From: Phocoenobacter atlanticus subsp. cyclopteri
GTDB taxonomy: Bacteria > Pseudomonadota > Gammaproteobacteria > Enterobacterales > Pasteurellaceae
NCBI RefSeq assembly: GCF_018343795.1
Contig: NZ_CP074346.1
Location: 248,001 to 312,000, forward strand
Length of the DNA: 64,000 nt
Direction of reading: 5' to 3'
Part shown: piece by piece, positions 21,044 through 32,183 of the stretch
How positions within the stretch are numbered: position 1 is the stretch's first letter
Layout: every line of letters begins with the position of its first letter
Notes under the pieces: model-generated
Database searches by the model: none
What the model saw: the letters and a program-made list of their open reading frames with translations, nothing else
What the model was told of the DNA's origin: nothing
Program-made: the position numbers and the translations under genes

Positions 21044-21490
21044 ATGGAATCTTTATTTCAATTTTTGCATTATAACAGTGACTATATTATTTTTGGTCTC
21101 TTAATTTTGATGAGTATTTTGTTAGTTTGGAAAGTGATTGAGCGAGTTTTATTTTATAAGAATGTGAATGTAAAGGATTATTCAACTATTGAAGAATTGG
21201 AGATTGATTTAACTCATAATCTTACTACCATCTCGACTATTGGTTCTAATGCACCTTATATTGGTTTGTTAGGTACAGTAATCGGTATTTTATTAACTTT
21301 CTATAATCTTGGACACGCAGGTGGTGATTTAGATGCAGGTTCAATTATGGTGAGTTTGTCTTTAGCCTTAAAGGCAACTGCTTTAGGGATTTTAGTCGCT
21401 ATTCCTGCGATGATGTTTTATAACGGATTTAATCGTAAAGTGGATGCAAATAAGTTGATGTGGTTAGCTCAGCAGAAAAAATCATCATAA
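21044..21490 (+). CDS. exbB: TonB-system biopolymer transport protein ExbB
   Basis: ATG 21044 is chosen because GAGGAA precedes it at a normal distance; an upstream TTG frame extension adds only four residues. The 148-residue protein is the short ExbB form used in Pasteurellaceae, with three membrane helices and the MotA/TolQ/ExbB signature [18 protein letters not shown]. ExbB/ExbD convert proton-motive force into TonB movement. First gene of exbB-exbD-tonB. Confidence 0.93.
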   Translation: MESLFQFLHYNSDYIIFGLLILMSILLVWKVIERVLFYKNVNVKDYSTIEELEIDLTHNLTTISTIGSNAPYIGLLGTVIGILLTFYNLGHAGGDLDAGSIMVSLSLALKATALGILVAIPAMMFYNGFNRKVDANKLMWLAQQKKSS

Positions 21491-21539
21491 GAAACAAGCG
21501 GTTACTTTATAACGAAAATTTACAAATTTTAGGAAAAGA

Positions 21540-21923
21540 ATGAAAAAGTTTGATGAAATAAATATTATTCCATTTATTGATATTATGTTGGTGTTACTGG
21601 CGATTGTGTTAGTAACTGCTTCATTTATTTCTCAAGGGAAGATACAGGTCAATGTACCTCAAGCAAGTACGACAACCACTTTTCAAGCAGATGACCTTGC
21701 TAAATTATTGACCATTAATGATAAAAATGAATTTTATTTTAATGATAAAATCATTACTAAAGAGGAATTAGAGAGAGAAATTTCAATATGGGATAAGACC
21801 CAAAAAGTGACATTAAAAGTCGATTCTGCCGTTACTTTTGATAAATTTGTTGAATTAACGGATTTGTTATCAAAAAATGAAATTAAAAATGTAGCTATTG
21901 TGACGAGAAAAGAGCAAAAATAA
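21540..21923 (+). CDS. exbD: TonB-system biopolymer transport protein ExbD
   Basis: The 127-residue ExbD/TolR protein has a short cytosolic start, a single membrane helix with the essential aspartate ([18 protein letters not shown]) and a periplasmic domain. It lies 49 bases after exbB, with an uptake core in the gap at about 21495. Its stop overlaps the tonB start (TAATG). Confidence 0.95.
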   Translation: MKKFDEINIIPFIDIMLVLLAIVLVTASFISQGKIQVNVPQASTTTTFQADDLAKLLTINDKNEFYFNDKIITKEELEREISIWDKTQKVTLKVDSAVTFDKFVELTDLLSKNEIKNVAIVTRKEQK

Positions 21924-22747
21924 TGAAAAATAACTCTCGTATTGGCTTAATTTCATCACTACTTATTCACTCAGGTGTTTTTGCCGCTATTTTTGTTGCA
22001 ATAGAGAACGCGGCACCTGTTAATTATGTAGAAGAGCAGATGACTAGTATCTCTATGGAAATGATGACAGCTCGCTTAGAGCAACAGCAAGTGGCGGTAA
22101 GAACTGAAGTGACACCACCTCCTGAGCCTGAGAAAGTTATTGAAGACGTTATTGAGCCAAAGAAAGTTGTAGTACCCGTACCTGATAAAAAAGTTAAACC
22201 TCTAGAAAAGAAAGAGAAGAAAAAAGAGAAAAAGAAAGAAGAACCAAAGGAAAAACCGACAAAAAAACCAAAAAAGAAACCAAAAAAACAGCATAAAAAT
22301 AAAAAACATCAATCAATTAAAGCAAAAGAAGTGGGTAAGGTTGCAAGAAAAGGGGTTGTTGAGAAAGCAAAATTTAATCAAGGCAAACAAGATCAAGCGG
22401 GTAAGAATGATGGAGCGAAAAATGGTCACTCCGTACAATCAGGTAAGGTTTCATCAGGGATTGTGAATGCTTATAAAGCACGTTTACAAAGAGCTTTACA
22501 ACGTCAGGCAATGCGAAGTTATCCTACTCGTGAAAAACGGATGTACAAACAGGGGACTGTTATTATTGGATTTACGGTAAATTCATCTGGAAATGTAGTT
22601 GATGTTAAAGTTATTAAATCATCAGGAAATCGTAATTTTGATAATGCAGCAGTAAAAGCAGCAAAAAGGACGAAAATGAATTCTGCTCCACCAGGAGGGG
22701 TATTGCATATTACCTCGGTACCAATTCGATTTTCATTACAGAAATAG
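21923..22747 (+). CDS. tonB: Energy-transducing protein TonB
   Basis: The 274-residue protein has an N-terminal membrane anchor (about 8-28), a long proline/lysine/glutamate-rich periplasmic spacer (about 70-135, mainly EPK/KKE/KPK repeats) and the TonB C-terminal domain with YPTREKRMYKQGTVIIGFTV. It contacts TonB boxes of outer-membrane receptors such as the one at 12-14.5 kb. It is the last gene of the operon and is followed by a terminator. Confidence 0.95.
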   Translation: MKNNSRIGLISSLLIHSGVFAAIFVAIENAAPVNYVEEQMTSISMEMMTARLEQQQVAVRTEVTPPPEPEKVIEDVIEPKKVVVPVPDKKVKPLEKKEKKKEKKKEEPKEKPTKKPKKKPKKQHKNKKHQSIKAKEVGKVARKGVVEKAKFNQGKQDQAGKNDGAKNGHSVQSGKVSSGIVNAYKARLQRALQRQAMRSYPTREKRMYKQGTVIIGFTVNSSGNVVDVKVIKSSGNRNFDNAAVKAAKRTKMNSAPPGGVLHITSVPIRFSLQK

Positions 22748-22759
22748 CTTGCCTTAATT

Positions 22760-22786
22760 AACGGTGTTCAGTAAAATGATACCGTT
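22760..22786 (+). terminator. Terminator after tonB
   Basis: AACGGT (22760-22765) pairs with ACCGTT (22781-22786), extended by weak pairs, and is followed by six T (22785-22790). Confidence 0.65.
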
Positions 22787-22816
22787 TTTTATTATAAATT
22801 TAAGAGGAAAAAATCA

Positions 22817-23146
22817 ATGATTGGAAAAGGCGGTTTAGGTGGCTTAATGAAACAAGCACAACAGATGCAAGCCAAAATGCAAAAAATGCAGGAAGAGATT
22901 GCTAAATTGGAAGTAACAGGTGAGTCTGGTGCTGGTTTAGTTAAGATCACTATAAATGGTGCACATAGCTGTCGTCGTATTGAAATAGATCCATCTTTAA
23001 TGGAAGATGACAAAGAAATGTTAGAAGATTTAATTGCAGCAGCTTTTAATGATGCAGTACGCAGAGCAGAAGAGTTACAAAAAGAGAAAATGGCAAGTGT
23101 CACTGCGGGGATGCAGTTACCACCAGGGATGAAAATGCCATTTTAA
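22817..23146 (+). CDS. ybaB: Nucleoid-associated protein YbaB/EbfC
   Basis: The 109-residue DNA-binding protein starts with a glycine/methionine-rich segment ([20 protein letters not shown]) and ends with [11 protein letters not shown], both typical of YbaB. It is a small dimer binding DNA with loose specificity. As in relatives it precedes recR; dnaX, often upstream, is not here. Confidence 0.95.
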   Translation: MIGKGGLGGLMKQAQQMQAKMQKMQEEIAKLEVTGESGAGLVKITINGAHSCRRIEIDPSLMEDDKEMLEDLIAAAFNDAVRRAEELQKEKMASVTAGMQLPPGMKMPF

Positions 23147-23192
23147 TCACTCCTTATGTTACTTATTCTATTTCTATAAAATAATAATTAAT

Positions 23193-23221
23193 AAAAGGCG
23201 GATAAATTTTATTCGTCTTTT
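23193..23221 (+). terminator. Hairpin between ybaB and recR
   Basis: AAAAGGCGGATA pairs with TATTCGTCTTTT over 12 bp including two G-U pairs, with a run of T at the 3' arm. It may terminate ybaB or attenuate read-through into recR. Confidence 0.6.
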
Positions 23222-23244
23222 CTCTATCTAAGTGATAACAATTT

Positions 23245-23850
23245 ATGCAAATTAGTCCTTTACTTGAAAATTTAATTGAAGCGTTAAGAGTATTACCTGG
23301 CGTCGGTCCTAAATCAGCACAGCGAATGGCTTACCAACTTTTACAACGTAATCGTTCTGGGGGGGGGAATTTAGCGAAGGCATTAGAAGAAGCAATGACA
23401 TATATCGGTCATTGTGAATCTTGTCGGACTTTTACAGAACAAAAAATCTGTAATATTTGTAAAAATCCACGCAGACAATCTAATGGACAATTATGTATTG
23501 TTGAAACACCAGCAGATATTCAAGCAGTGGAGCAAACGGGACAATTTTCAGGACGTTATTTTGTTCTAATGGGACATTTATCTCCTTTGGATGGTATTGG
23601 TCCTCGTGAAATAGGATTAGAGATATTACAGCAGCGTCTAGAAACAGAATCTTTTTATGAGATTATTTTAGCAACCAACCCCACTATTGAAGGTGATGCA
23701 ACGGCAAATTATATTGCGCAAATGTGTCAACCTTATAATATCAAGGTAACACGTATTGCACACGGTATTCCTGTTGGAGGTGAGCTTGAAATGGTTGATG
23801 GCACGACACTTTCGCATTCCTTTGTAGGAAGACGAGATCTTAATATCTGA
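23245..23850 (+). CDS. recR: Recombination mediator protein RecR
   Basis: The 201-residue protein matches E. coli RecR in length and layout: helix-hairpin-helix [14 protein letters not shown], zinc finger Cys57/Cys60/Cys69/Cys72, and a Toprim domain with [12 protein letters not shown]. With RecF/RecO it loads RecA at gaps. Codons 39-41 are encoded by nine consecutive G (23359-23367), where E. coli has Gly-Gly-Met; the frame is intact in this copy. Confidence 0.96.
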   Translation: MQISPLLENLIEALRVLPGVGPKSAQRMAYQLLQRNRSGGGNLAKALEEAMTYIGHCESCRTFTEQKICNICKNPRRQSNGQLCIVETPADIQAVEQTGQFSGRYFVLMGHLSPLDGIGPREIGLEILQQRLETESFYEIILATNPTIEGDATANYIAQMCQPYNIKVTRIAHGIPVGGELEMVDGTTLSHSFVGRRDLNI

Positions 23851-23867
23851 TAGTTAAGGAGTAACTT

Positions 23868-25733
23868 ATGGTAACGTTTTTCAAAAAAATATATCAAATT
23901 TTTCGTTTTTTAAGAGAAATGGTAATAAATTTATTTTTTGTATTATTTATTATTATTTGTCTTTCAGTTTTTTCACTGATACAAAGTGATAAACCTCAGA
24001 GCCAGCAAGTGGCTAGTTTTCAATCTGGTGCATTAGTATTAAATCTAAATGGATATTTAGCAGATAACCACGATGAATTGGGAGATTTTTATCATTTATT
24101 GGAATCTGAATTAGGAAGTAAAGAGCAACCAATCAAAATATCTGTTTTTGATGTGACACGAGTGATTAAACGTGCAGCTTATGATAAAAAAGTAACAGGT
24201 ATCGTATTAGATTTGCAACAATTTTCGGGGGGCGACTTTCCTTCTATTGAATACGTAGGGGAAATTTTAAAAGAATTTAAAAAGGTAAGTAATAAGCCAG
24301 TGATTGCAATAGGAGAATATTACACTCAAAAGCAATATTATTTAGCAAGTTTTGCCGATAAAGTTTATCTCAATAAAGCAGGTGTGGTTGATTTACACGG
24401 ATTAAGCTATTCTAATTTATATTTTAAATCATTATTGGATTATATCGACGTACAGCCTCATATTTTTAGAGTAGGAACTTATAAGTCGGCGGTTGAACCC
24501 TTTATGCGTGATGATATGTCACCCGAAGCGAAACAAAATGCAACACTATGGTTAGATGGGTTGTGGAGTAATATTCAACAAAAAATAGCAGATAACAGAC
24601 AAATTCAAAAAGAAAATGTGTTACCTAAATTTAAAAACTATCTTGAACAATTTAAGAAAGCGAAAGGTAATTCAGCAGATTTTTCCCTTAATCAAAAGTT
24701 AGTCACTGAGTTAGTTACAAAACCTCAAATATTGTCTATTTTAAAAGAGATGTTTGGAGAGGATGAGGATAGGGGGTATCAGCATATTGACTATTTTGAT
24801 TATGCAACTTTATTATCTAGTCGCTTTTATGTTGAAGGGAATAAAATTGCAGTAATCAATGTAGAAGGTGAAATTGTTTGGGGTGAGAGCGATAATAAAA
24901 CATCAGGTAGTGATACTATTATCGAACAATTACAGATAGCAAAAAATTCAGAGAGCGTGCAAGGTGTGATTTTACGAGTGAATAGTCCTGGTGGAAGTGC
25001 GTTAGCTTCTGAGCTTATTCGTCAAGAAATTGATGCCATTCAAAAATCAGGCAAGCCAGTAGTGACGTCGATGGGTGGAATGGCAGCATCTGGTGGTTAT
25101 TGGATTTCTGCCACAACAGATAAAATTATTGCAAGCCCTAATACGCTCACAGGTTCGATTGGTATCTTTGGATTAGCGATGAGTGTTGAAAAAACAGCTA
25201 AAAATATAGGAATAAATGAAGATGGTATTGCAACATCATTACTTGCTAATCAAAGTCCATTTAAAACCTTAAGTAAAGAGCAAGGTGAACTTATCCAATT
25301 GAGTATTGAAAATGGTTATGATCATTTCCTTGATTTAGTGAGTCGAGGTCGTAAAATGACCAAAGAACAAGTAGATAAAATTGCACAAGGGCAAGTATGG
25401 TTAGGAGAGCAAGCCGCTAAAAATGGTTTAGTAGATAAACTAGGGGATTTTGAAACAGCTTATGATGAACTGATGGTGCTTATTAATGAAAAAAGAGCAG
25501 AGCAGGGAAAACAAAAATTGGAAAATCTTCGAGCAGTTTGGATTTTACCACAAGAAAAAGGCTTATTTAGTAGTTTTACCAGAAATTTTAAAATGAATGT
25601 ACAATTAAAATTAACACAATGGTTGGATATTCCTTTTATAGAACAAATAAAACAAAAAACACCTTTTATGCCCAAATTAAATGATCCAAAACAGAGTTAT
25701 TTATATTGTTTAAATTGTGGAACAGTCAAATAA
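23868..25733 (+). CDS. sppA: Signal peptide peptidase SppA, 67 kDa type
   Basis: The 621-residue double-domain S49 protease has one N-terminal membrane helix (about 19-38). The catalytic dyad is split between halves: Lys206 in GTYKSAVEP and Ser408 in MAASGGYW, close to Lys209/Ser409 of E. coli SppA. It degrades cleaved signal peptides in the inner membrane. It lies 17 bases after recR, with GGAG before the ATG. Confidence 0.95.
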   Translation: MVTFFKKIYQIFRFLREMVINLFFVLFIIICLSVFSLIQSDKPQSQQVASFQSGALVLNLNGYLADNHDELGDFYHLLESELGSKEQPIKISVFDVTRVIKRAAYDKKVTGIVLDLQQFSGGDFPSIEYVGEILKEFKKVSNKPVIAIGEYYTQKQYYLASFADKVYLNKAGVVDLHGLSYSNLYFKSLLDYIDVQPHIFRVGTYKSAVEPFMRDDMSPEAKQNATLWLDGLWSNIQQKIADNRQIQKENVLPKFKNYLEQFKKAKGNSADFSLNQKLVTELVTKPQILSILKEMFGEDEDRGYQHIDYFDYATLLSSRFYVEGNKIAVINVEGEIVWGESDNKTSGSDTIIEQLQIAKNSESVQGVILRVNSPGGSALASELIRQEIDAIQKSGKPVVTSMGGMAASGGYWISATTDKIIASPNTLTGSIGIFGLAMSVEKTAKNIGINEDGIATSLLANQSPFKTLSKEQGELIQLSIENGYDHFLDLVSRGRKMTKEQVDKIAQGQVWLGEQAAKNGLVDKLGDFETAYDELMVLINEKRAEQGKQKLENLRAVWILPQEKGLFSSFTRNFKMNVQLKLTQWLDIPFIEQIKQKTPFMPKLNDPKQSYLYCLNCGTVK

Positions 25734-25745
25734 AAAGGACACATA

Positions 25746-27023
25746 ATGAAAATTTATTTATCAACACAACCTGCTCCAGAGCAATGGGGTAACAATGCCT
25801 TAATTTCATTTAATGATGAAGGTATTATTATTCATTTAAGAGACAACGCATTAAATAGTATTCAACAAGCAGCAAGAAAGATTAAAAATCAAGGTATTAC
25901 AACCGTTTCTTTAATTGGTAATGCGTGGATGTTGGAAGAATGCTGGGCATTTCAACAAGGTTTTGTCAGTGTAAAAAATTGTGGAAAAATTAATTTCCCC
26001 AAATTAACAAAACAAGAGCAATCTGAACTAGACGCTCGTATTCGATGCACACAGTTTACTAAAGAATTGATTAATGCTCCTTCTGATGTAGTAACACCTG
26101 AAGTATTGGTTCATAAAGCGGTTACATTTATCGAAGAATTTGCAAAAAATTCAATTTCTGTGAAAGTAATTAGTGGCGAAGCGTTAAAAGAGCAAAATTA
26201 TCAGGGCATTTGGGCTGTGGGTAAAGGTGCCGTTAATTCACCCGCAATGCTGCAGTTAGATTACAACCCAACTAATGATGAAAAAGCACCTGTCTTGGCT
26301 TGTTTAGTCGGCAAAGGGATTACTTTTGATACTGGTGGCTATAGCTTAAAGCCAAGTAACTCGATGGAAACAATGCGTACTGATATGGGAGGTGCTGCGT
26401 TATTAACGGGTGCATTAGGATTAGCTATTGCTCGAGGTTTAAAACAACGTGTAAAACTCTATTTATGCTGTGCTGAAAACTCAATCAGTGGTCAAGCAAT
26501 GAAACTGGGTGATATTATCCATTATAGCAATGGGGTATCTGTTGAAGTATTAAATACAGATGCTGAAGGGCGTTTAGTTTTGGCGGATGGTCTAATTGAA
26601 GCGGATAAACAAAACCCTAACTATATTATTGATTGTGCGACTTTAACGGGTGCAGCAAAAATGGCGGTTGGCAATGATTATCATAGTATCCTTTCTATTG
26701 ATGATCAATTAATTGAGCAATTGCTTACTTCAGCTAAAGCAGAAAATGAAAAATTTTGGCGATTACCTTTTGAAGAATTTCATCGTAATCAAACCGCTTC
26801 TTCTTTTGCTGATATTGCAAACGTGGGCTCTTTGCCTGCTGGTGTTGGTGCTGGTGCAAGTACGGCAACGGCATTTTTGTCTTATTTTGTAAAAAACTAT
26901 GCACAAAATTGGCTACATATTGATTGTTCAGCGACTTTCCGTAAATCACCAAATGAATTATGGGCAACTGGAGCAACAGGAATTGGTGTCAAAACATTAG
27001 CCAATTTATTGTTAAAATTATAA
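25746..27023 (+). CDS. pepB: Peptidase B (M17 leucyl-type aminopeptidase)
   Basis: The 425-residue cytosolic enzyme has the two-metal M17 signature [14 protein letters not shown] plus the metal/substrate lysine segment [16 protein letters not shown] and DMGGAA. Length and the N-terminal [11 protein letters not shown] fit PepB rather than the longer PepA. It releases N-terminal residues from peptides. lysO starts 10 bases downstream. Confidence 0.94.
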   Translation: MKIYLSTQPAPEQWGNNALISFNDEGIIIHLRDNALNSIQQAARKIKNQGITTVSLIGNAWMLEECWAFQQGFVSVKNCGKINFPKLTKQEQSELDARIRCTQFTKELINAPSDVVTPEVLVHKAVTFIEEFAKNSISVKVISGEALKEQNYQGIWAVGKGAVNSPAMLQLDYNPTNDEKAPVLACLVGKGITFDTGGYSLKPSNSMETMRTDMGGAALLTGALGLAIARGLKQRVKLYLCCAENSISGQAMKLGDIIHYSNGVSVEVLNTDAEGRLVLADGLIEADKQNPNYIIDCATLTGAAKMAVGNDYHSILSIDDQLIEQLLTSAKAENEKFWRLPFEEFHRNQTASSFADIANVGSLPAGVGAGASTATAFLSYFVKNYAQNWLHIDCSATFRKSPNELWATGATGIGVKTLANLLLKL

Positions 27024-27033
27024 GGAATGATAA

Positions 27034-27942
27034 ATGTTATCTGGTTTATTAATTGTGTTTGTGCCACTTTTTGTGGGCTATTTGATTCTAATTAATCAAA
27101 AAGAGTGGTTAAATCGAATAAACCGTCTTTCAACCTCTTGCCTTTATCTTATTCTTTTTTTAATGGGAGCCTCGTTAGGGCAACTCAATGATCTTGGAAC
27201 GGTGTTGCCTACTATTGGTTATACCGCATTTCTGATGGCGATAATCATTCAGTTGTGTAATATAATTTGTTTACTGCTATTCGATTTACTTATTCCTTTT
27301 CGTTTAGAAACACAAAGTAATGAAGTAATGCTATCTCGTTCAAAATTATTATTAGAATCTACATTGTTATGTTTAGCTGTATTTATCGGTGGTTTAGTCG
27401 GTTTTTTAATTAAAGATATAGTTAGACTTTCATCTCATTTAAGTGTTTATCCTCTTGTGATAATGATTTTTTGTGTAGGTGTTCAATTAAGAAATAGTGG
27501 TATTCCGTTACGAGATGTTTTTCTTAATAAAAGGGGTATTCAACTTTCTATCGTAATGTTAGTTAGTACAATGATAAGCGGTATGATCATTAGTGTTTTT
27601 TGCAATTTTTCATTAGTGCAAGGATTAACTTTTGCATCAGGCTTAGGTTGGTATTCTCTTTCAAGTGTATTGATTGGTGATGCTTGGGGAACCGTAGCGG
27701 GTTCAACTGCTTTTTTTAACGATCTTTCTCGTGAACTTATTTGTTTATTGACTATCCCATTTTTTATGCAACGTTTTCCTTCAACTGCAGTGGGATTAGG
27801 TGGTGCAACTTCACTTGATGTCAGTTTACCCATTATTCAAAAAACAGGTGGAATGCAAGTGGTACCAATTGCTATCAGTTTTGGATTTATTATTAATATA
27901 TTAGTACTTATATTACTGCCTTTATTTATTGGATTAGCTTAA
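27034..27942 (+). CDS. lysO: L-lysine exporter LysO family protein
   Basis: The 302-residue polytopic protein (about eight helices) begins with the small LysO N-terminal domain (GLLIVFVPLFVGYLI, then NRLSTSCLYLILFLMGASLG) and carries the conserved core FASGLGWYSLSSVLIGDAWGT. E. coli LysO (YbjE) exports lysine and thialysine. Clustering with pepB suggests clearing excess lysine from peptide breakdown; this is inference. Confidence 0.9.
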   Translation: MLSGLLIVFVPLFVGYLILINQKEWLNRINRLSTSCLYLILFLMGASLGQLNDLGTVLPTIGYTAFLMAIIIQLCNIICLLLFDLLIPFRLETQSNEVMLSRSKLLLESTLLCLAVFIGGLVGFLIKDIVRLSSHLSVYPLVIMIFCVGVQLRNSGIPLRDVFLNKRGIQLSIVMLVSTMISGMIISVFCNFSLVQGLTFASGLGWYSLSSVLIGDAWGTVAGSTAFFNDLSRELICLLTIPFFMQRFPSTAVGLGGATSLDVSLPIIQKTGGMQVVPIAISFGFIINILVLILLPLFIGLA

Positions 27943-28016
27943 ACAAAGCGGTAAGATAATAGCAACTTTTTGCAAAAATGAAATAGTAGTAGTTAGAATA
28001 TGAATAACCCTCTCAT

Positions 28017-28045
28017 TTGAGTTGAGACTATTTTTTTAGTATAAA
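28017..28045 (+). promoter_or_regulatory. Predicted promoter for hflK-hflC
   Basis: TTGAGT (28017-28022) and TATAAA (28040-28045) are separated by 17 bases. The implied leader before hflK is about 175 bases. The spacer from lysO also holds an uptake core at about 27947; no known riboswitch was recognised. Confidence 0.5.
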
Positions 28046-28226
28046 TATATTTTCTTGAAAATGGGTATTTAGTGATGTGTTTAGTGCGTTTGTTTAATGC
28101 TTTTTTAGTCATCTAAGGTTAGTGTTTCTAATATTCATTTTTTATATGTTTTACCCTCTAGCCAAAACAAAATTAAATAGGTACAATCAATCGTTTGTAG
28201 CAAGTAATATTTCAACGGAGAAACTT

Positions 28227-29435
28227 ATGTCGTGGAATGAATCAGGTAATCAAGATCCTTGGGGAAAACCAGGTGACAAAAAGCCTGAAAATCAACAAGA
28301 ACCTCAAAAACCCAAAAATGATCAGCAACCGCCCGATCTGGAAGAGGTGTTTAATAATTTATTAAAAAAACTAGGGAACTTTAAAGGTGAAGGGAATAAT
28401 AACCAAAATAATCCAGTGCCTCAGTTAACAAAATTACTTCCTTTTGTGTTAGGTTTAGGTATTTTAGTTTGGGCAGGATCTGGATTTTACACAATTAAAG
28501 AAGCTGAACGTGGCGTTGTTACTCGTTTTGGTAAAGTAAATGATATTGTTATGCCTGGTCTTAACTGGAAGCCAACGTTCATTGATAAAGTTATTCCAAT
28601 TAATATTGAACGAGTGTCTGAATTAAATACTCGTGGTTCAATGTTAACACAAGATGAAAATATGGTTTCAGTTGAAATGACAGTGCAATACCGTATTGAT
28701 GATCCTGCTAAATATTTATTTAGTGTAGTCAATCCTGATGATAGTTTAAAGCAAGCAACAGATAGTGCATTACGTTATGTTATTGGTCATATGACAATGG
28801 ATGATATTTTAACCACTGGACGTGCAGTTGTACGTGAAAAAACGTGGAAAGAATTACGTGAAATTATCAAAACTTACGATATGGGATTATTAGTAACGGA
28901 TGTAAACTTCCAATATGCTCGTCCTCCAGAAGAAGTGAAAGATGCTTTTGATGACGCAATTAAAGCACAGGAAGATGAACAACGTTTAATTCGTGAAGCT
29001 GAAGCCTATGCTCGAGGTCAAGAGCCAATTGCACGTGGTAATGCTCAACGTATTTTAGAACAAGCAAGTGGTTATAAAGAAAAAGTTGTCTTGAATGCAA
29101 AAGGGGAAACCTCTCGTTTTACTCAGCTTTTATCTGAATATAAATTGGCACCACAAATAATGAAAGAGCGTTTATACCTTGAAACAATGGAAAAGGTAAT
29201 GAAAAATACGCCTAAACTAATGATGGATGATGTGAAATCAAATAATTTGATGGTATTACCAATAGATAAATTGATGAACAAACCATCATTACCAGAAATG
29301 ACAGAATCTCAAACTCAACAAGCGGTCACATTATTACCAGAAAATACAAAAATGGTAGAATCTAAAGTGGCAACAGTACCTTATAGTGCTGATGAAGTCA
29401 GAGAAGTGTCTAGTCGTAAAGGGAGATTTGAATAA
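28227..29435 (+). CDS. hflK: FtsH protease modulator HflK
   Basis: ATG 28227 is preferred: ACGGAG precedes it and the product MSWNESGNQDPWGKPG matches the glycine/proline-rich HflK start. An open frame extends 35 codons upstream but has no HflK-like sequence. The 402-residue protein has a hydrophilic N-terminal tail, a membrane helix (about 74-92) and a stomatin/prohibitin domain. HflK and HflC form a large periplasmic cage around FtsH and limit its proteolysis. The stop overlaps the hflC start. Confidence 0.94.
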   Translation: MSWNESGNQDPWGKPGDKKPENQQEPQKPKNDQQPPDLEEVFNNLLKKLGNFKGEGNNNQNNPVPQLTKLLPFVLGLGILVWAGSGFYTIKEAERGVVTRFGKVNDIVMPGLNWKPTFIDKVIPINIERVSELNTRGSMLTQDENMVSVEMTVQYRIDDPAKYLFSVVNPDDSLKQATDSALRYVIGHMTMDDILTTGRAVVREKTWKELREIIKTYDMGLLVTDVNFQYARPPEEVKDAFDDAIKAQEDEQRLIREAEAYARGQEPIARGNAQRILEQASGYKEKVVLNAKGETSRFTQLLSEYKLAPQIMKERLYLETMEKVMKNTPKLMMDDVKSNNLMVLPIDKLMNKPSLPEMTESQTQQAVTLLPENTKMVESKVATVPYSADEVREVSSRKGRFE

Positions 29436-30322
29436 TGCGTAAATTATTATTACCAATCATTGCTATTATTGTCTTTACTCTTTTCCAATCTCTTATTGTG
29501 GTTCAAGAAGGACAACGCGGCATAATGTTACGCTTTAATAAAGTACACCGTGATGCAGACAATAAAGTCGTCGTTTATACACCAGGTTTACATTTTAAAG
29601 TCCCTTTCTTTGATCACTTAAAAGTGCTTGATGCTCGAATTTTAACTTTAGATGGTGCAGAAGATCGTTTTGTTACTGTTGAGAAAAAAGACTTGTTAGT
29701 TGATTCTTATGTTAAGTGGCGAATTAGTGATTTTGGACAATTTTATATGGCTACTGGTGGCGATTATCATAAAGCAGCGAGCTTATTAAAACGTAAAGTA
29801 AATGACCGCTTACGTTCTGAAATTGGTTCTCGTACCATTAAAGATATTGTTTCTGGCTCTCGAGGAGAATTAATGGTTGATGCTCAAAAAGCATTAAATA
29901 TCGGTAGTGATAGTGCTGAAAAACTAGGAATTGCTGTAATTGATGTACGAGTAAAACAAATTAATCTACCAAATGAAGTTTCTTCTTCTATTTATCAGCG
30001 TATGCGTGCAGAACGTAATGCGGTAGCAAAAGAACATCGTTCACAAGGGCAAGAAAAAGCAGAGTTTATTCGTGCGAATGTAGATAAAAAAGTAACCTTA
30101 ATTTTAGCCAATGCGAATAAGAAAGCGGCAGAATTAAAAGGGGAAGGGGATGCAAAAGCTGCAAAAATTTATGCGAATGCTTTTGGACAAGATCCAGCAT
30201 TTTATAGTTTTGTTCGCAGTCTAAAAGCGTATGAAAATAGTTTTGGAGAAGGGAAAAATAATATGATGCTAATTAAACCAAATAGCGAATTTTTCCGTTT
30301 TATGCAACTACCTACAGAGTAA
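29435..30322 (+). CDS. hflC: FtsH protease modulator HflC
   Basis: The 295-residue partner of HflK has an N-terminal membrane helix (about 4-22), VQEGQRGIMLRFNKV at the start of the SPFH domain and a long alanine/lysine-rich helical segment (ANANKKAAELKGEGDAKAAK). Translation is coupled to hflK through TAATG. A strong terminator follows. Confidence 0.95.
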   Translation: MRKLLLPIIAIIVFTLFQSLIVVQEGQRGIMLRFNKVHRDADNKVVVYTPGLHFKVPFFDHLKVLDARILTLDGAEDRFVTVEKKDLLVDSYVKWRISDFGQFYMATGGDYHKAASLLKRKVNDRLRSEIGSRTIKDIVSGSRGELMVDAQKALNIGSDSAEKLGIAVIDVRVKQINLPNEVSSSIYQRMRAERNAVAKEHRSQGQEKAEFIRANVDKKVTLILANANKKAAELKGEGDAKAAKIYANAFGQDPAFYSFVRSLKAYENSFGEGKNNMMLIKPNSEFFRFMQLPTE

Positions 30323-30330
30323 AAGTATTT

Positions 30331-30359
30331 AAAACCCAATGAAAATAGCATTGGGTTTT
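30331..30359 (+). terminator. Terminator after hflC
   Basis: Perfect 11-bp stem AAAACCCAATG (30331-30341) with its complement (30349-30359), a 7-base loop and a following T run. Confidence 0.9.
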
Positions 30360-30420
30360 TTATTGTCATTTTTTATGTAATTAAAAATTTATGGTAAATA
30401 AAACCAATAGAATAAATTAA

Positions 30421-31734
<1,314 letters not shown>

Positions 31735-31750
31735 TTAAAAATAGACAATA

Positions 31751-31780
31751 AAAAACCTACGATTTTGATCGTAGGTTTTT
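31751..31780 (+). terminator. Terminator after purA
   Basis: A 13-bp perfect stem (31751-31763 with 31768-31780) has a four-base loop and is followed by T. With A/T runs on both sides it can also serve the convergent yjdM gene. Confidence 0.92.
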
Positions 31781-31797
31781 TTATTGCTCAACCTAAA

Positions 31798-32121
31798 CTA
31801 TGCTTTTTTTAAGAATTCTGATTTCAGCATAATTTTGCCACAATCTACATCGTGATCGCCATCCACTAAACGAATTTTTTTATATTTTGTCCCCTTTTTT
31901 AATACTTGTGATGAACCTTTTAATTTTAAATCTTTGATTAAAATAACATCATCACCATCAGCGAGTAGATTACCATTACTATCTTTTACAATTAACTGGT
32001 CTTCATCATTATTTTCTACTTCTTCACCAGTCCATTCATAAGCACATTCGGGACAAACAAATTGAATTGAATCGTGATAAGTATGTTCACTACTACATTT
32101 TGGGCAAATTTGGAATTCCAT
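31798..32121 (-). CDS. yjdM: Zinc-ribbon protein YjdM (PhnA family)
   Basis: The 107-residue protein has an N-terminal zinc ribbon with two CPxC pairs (CPKC at 6-9, CPEC near 24-27) and the PhnA-family C-terminal domain with [15 protein letters not shown] and [16 protein letters not shown]. Despite the historical alkylphosphonate name, its role is uncertain and no phn genes are near. Confidence 0.9.
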   Translation of the reverse strand: MEFQICPKCSSEHTYHDSIQFVCPECAYEWTGEEVENNDEDQLIVKDSNGNLLADGDDVILIKDLKLKGSSQVLKKGTKYKKIRLVDGDHDVDCGKIMLKSEFLKKA

Positions 32122-32183
32122 AAATAATCCTTAAAAACTAATATTAAGTTAAAAATAAAGGTAATATTGTACTGCTTTTAAGC

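Noticed and set aside
28122-28226. N-terminal extension of hflK
   Set aside because: No HflK-like sequence and no ribosome site; ACGGAG before ATG 28227 fits the family start.
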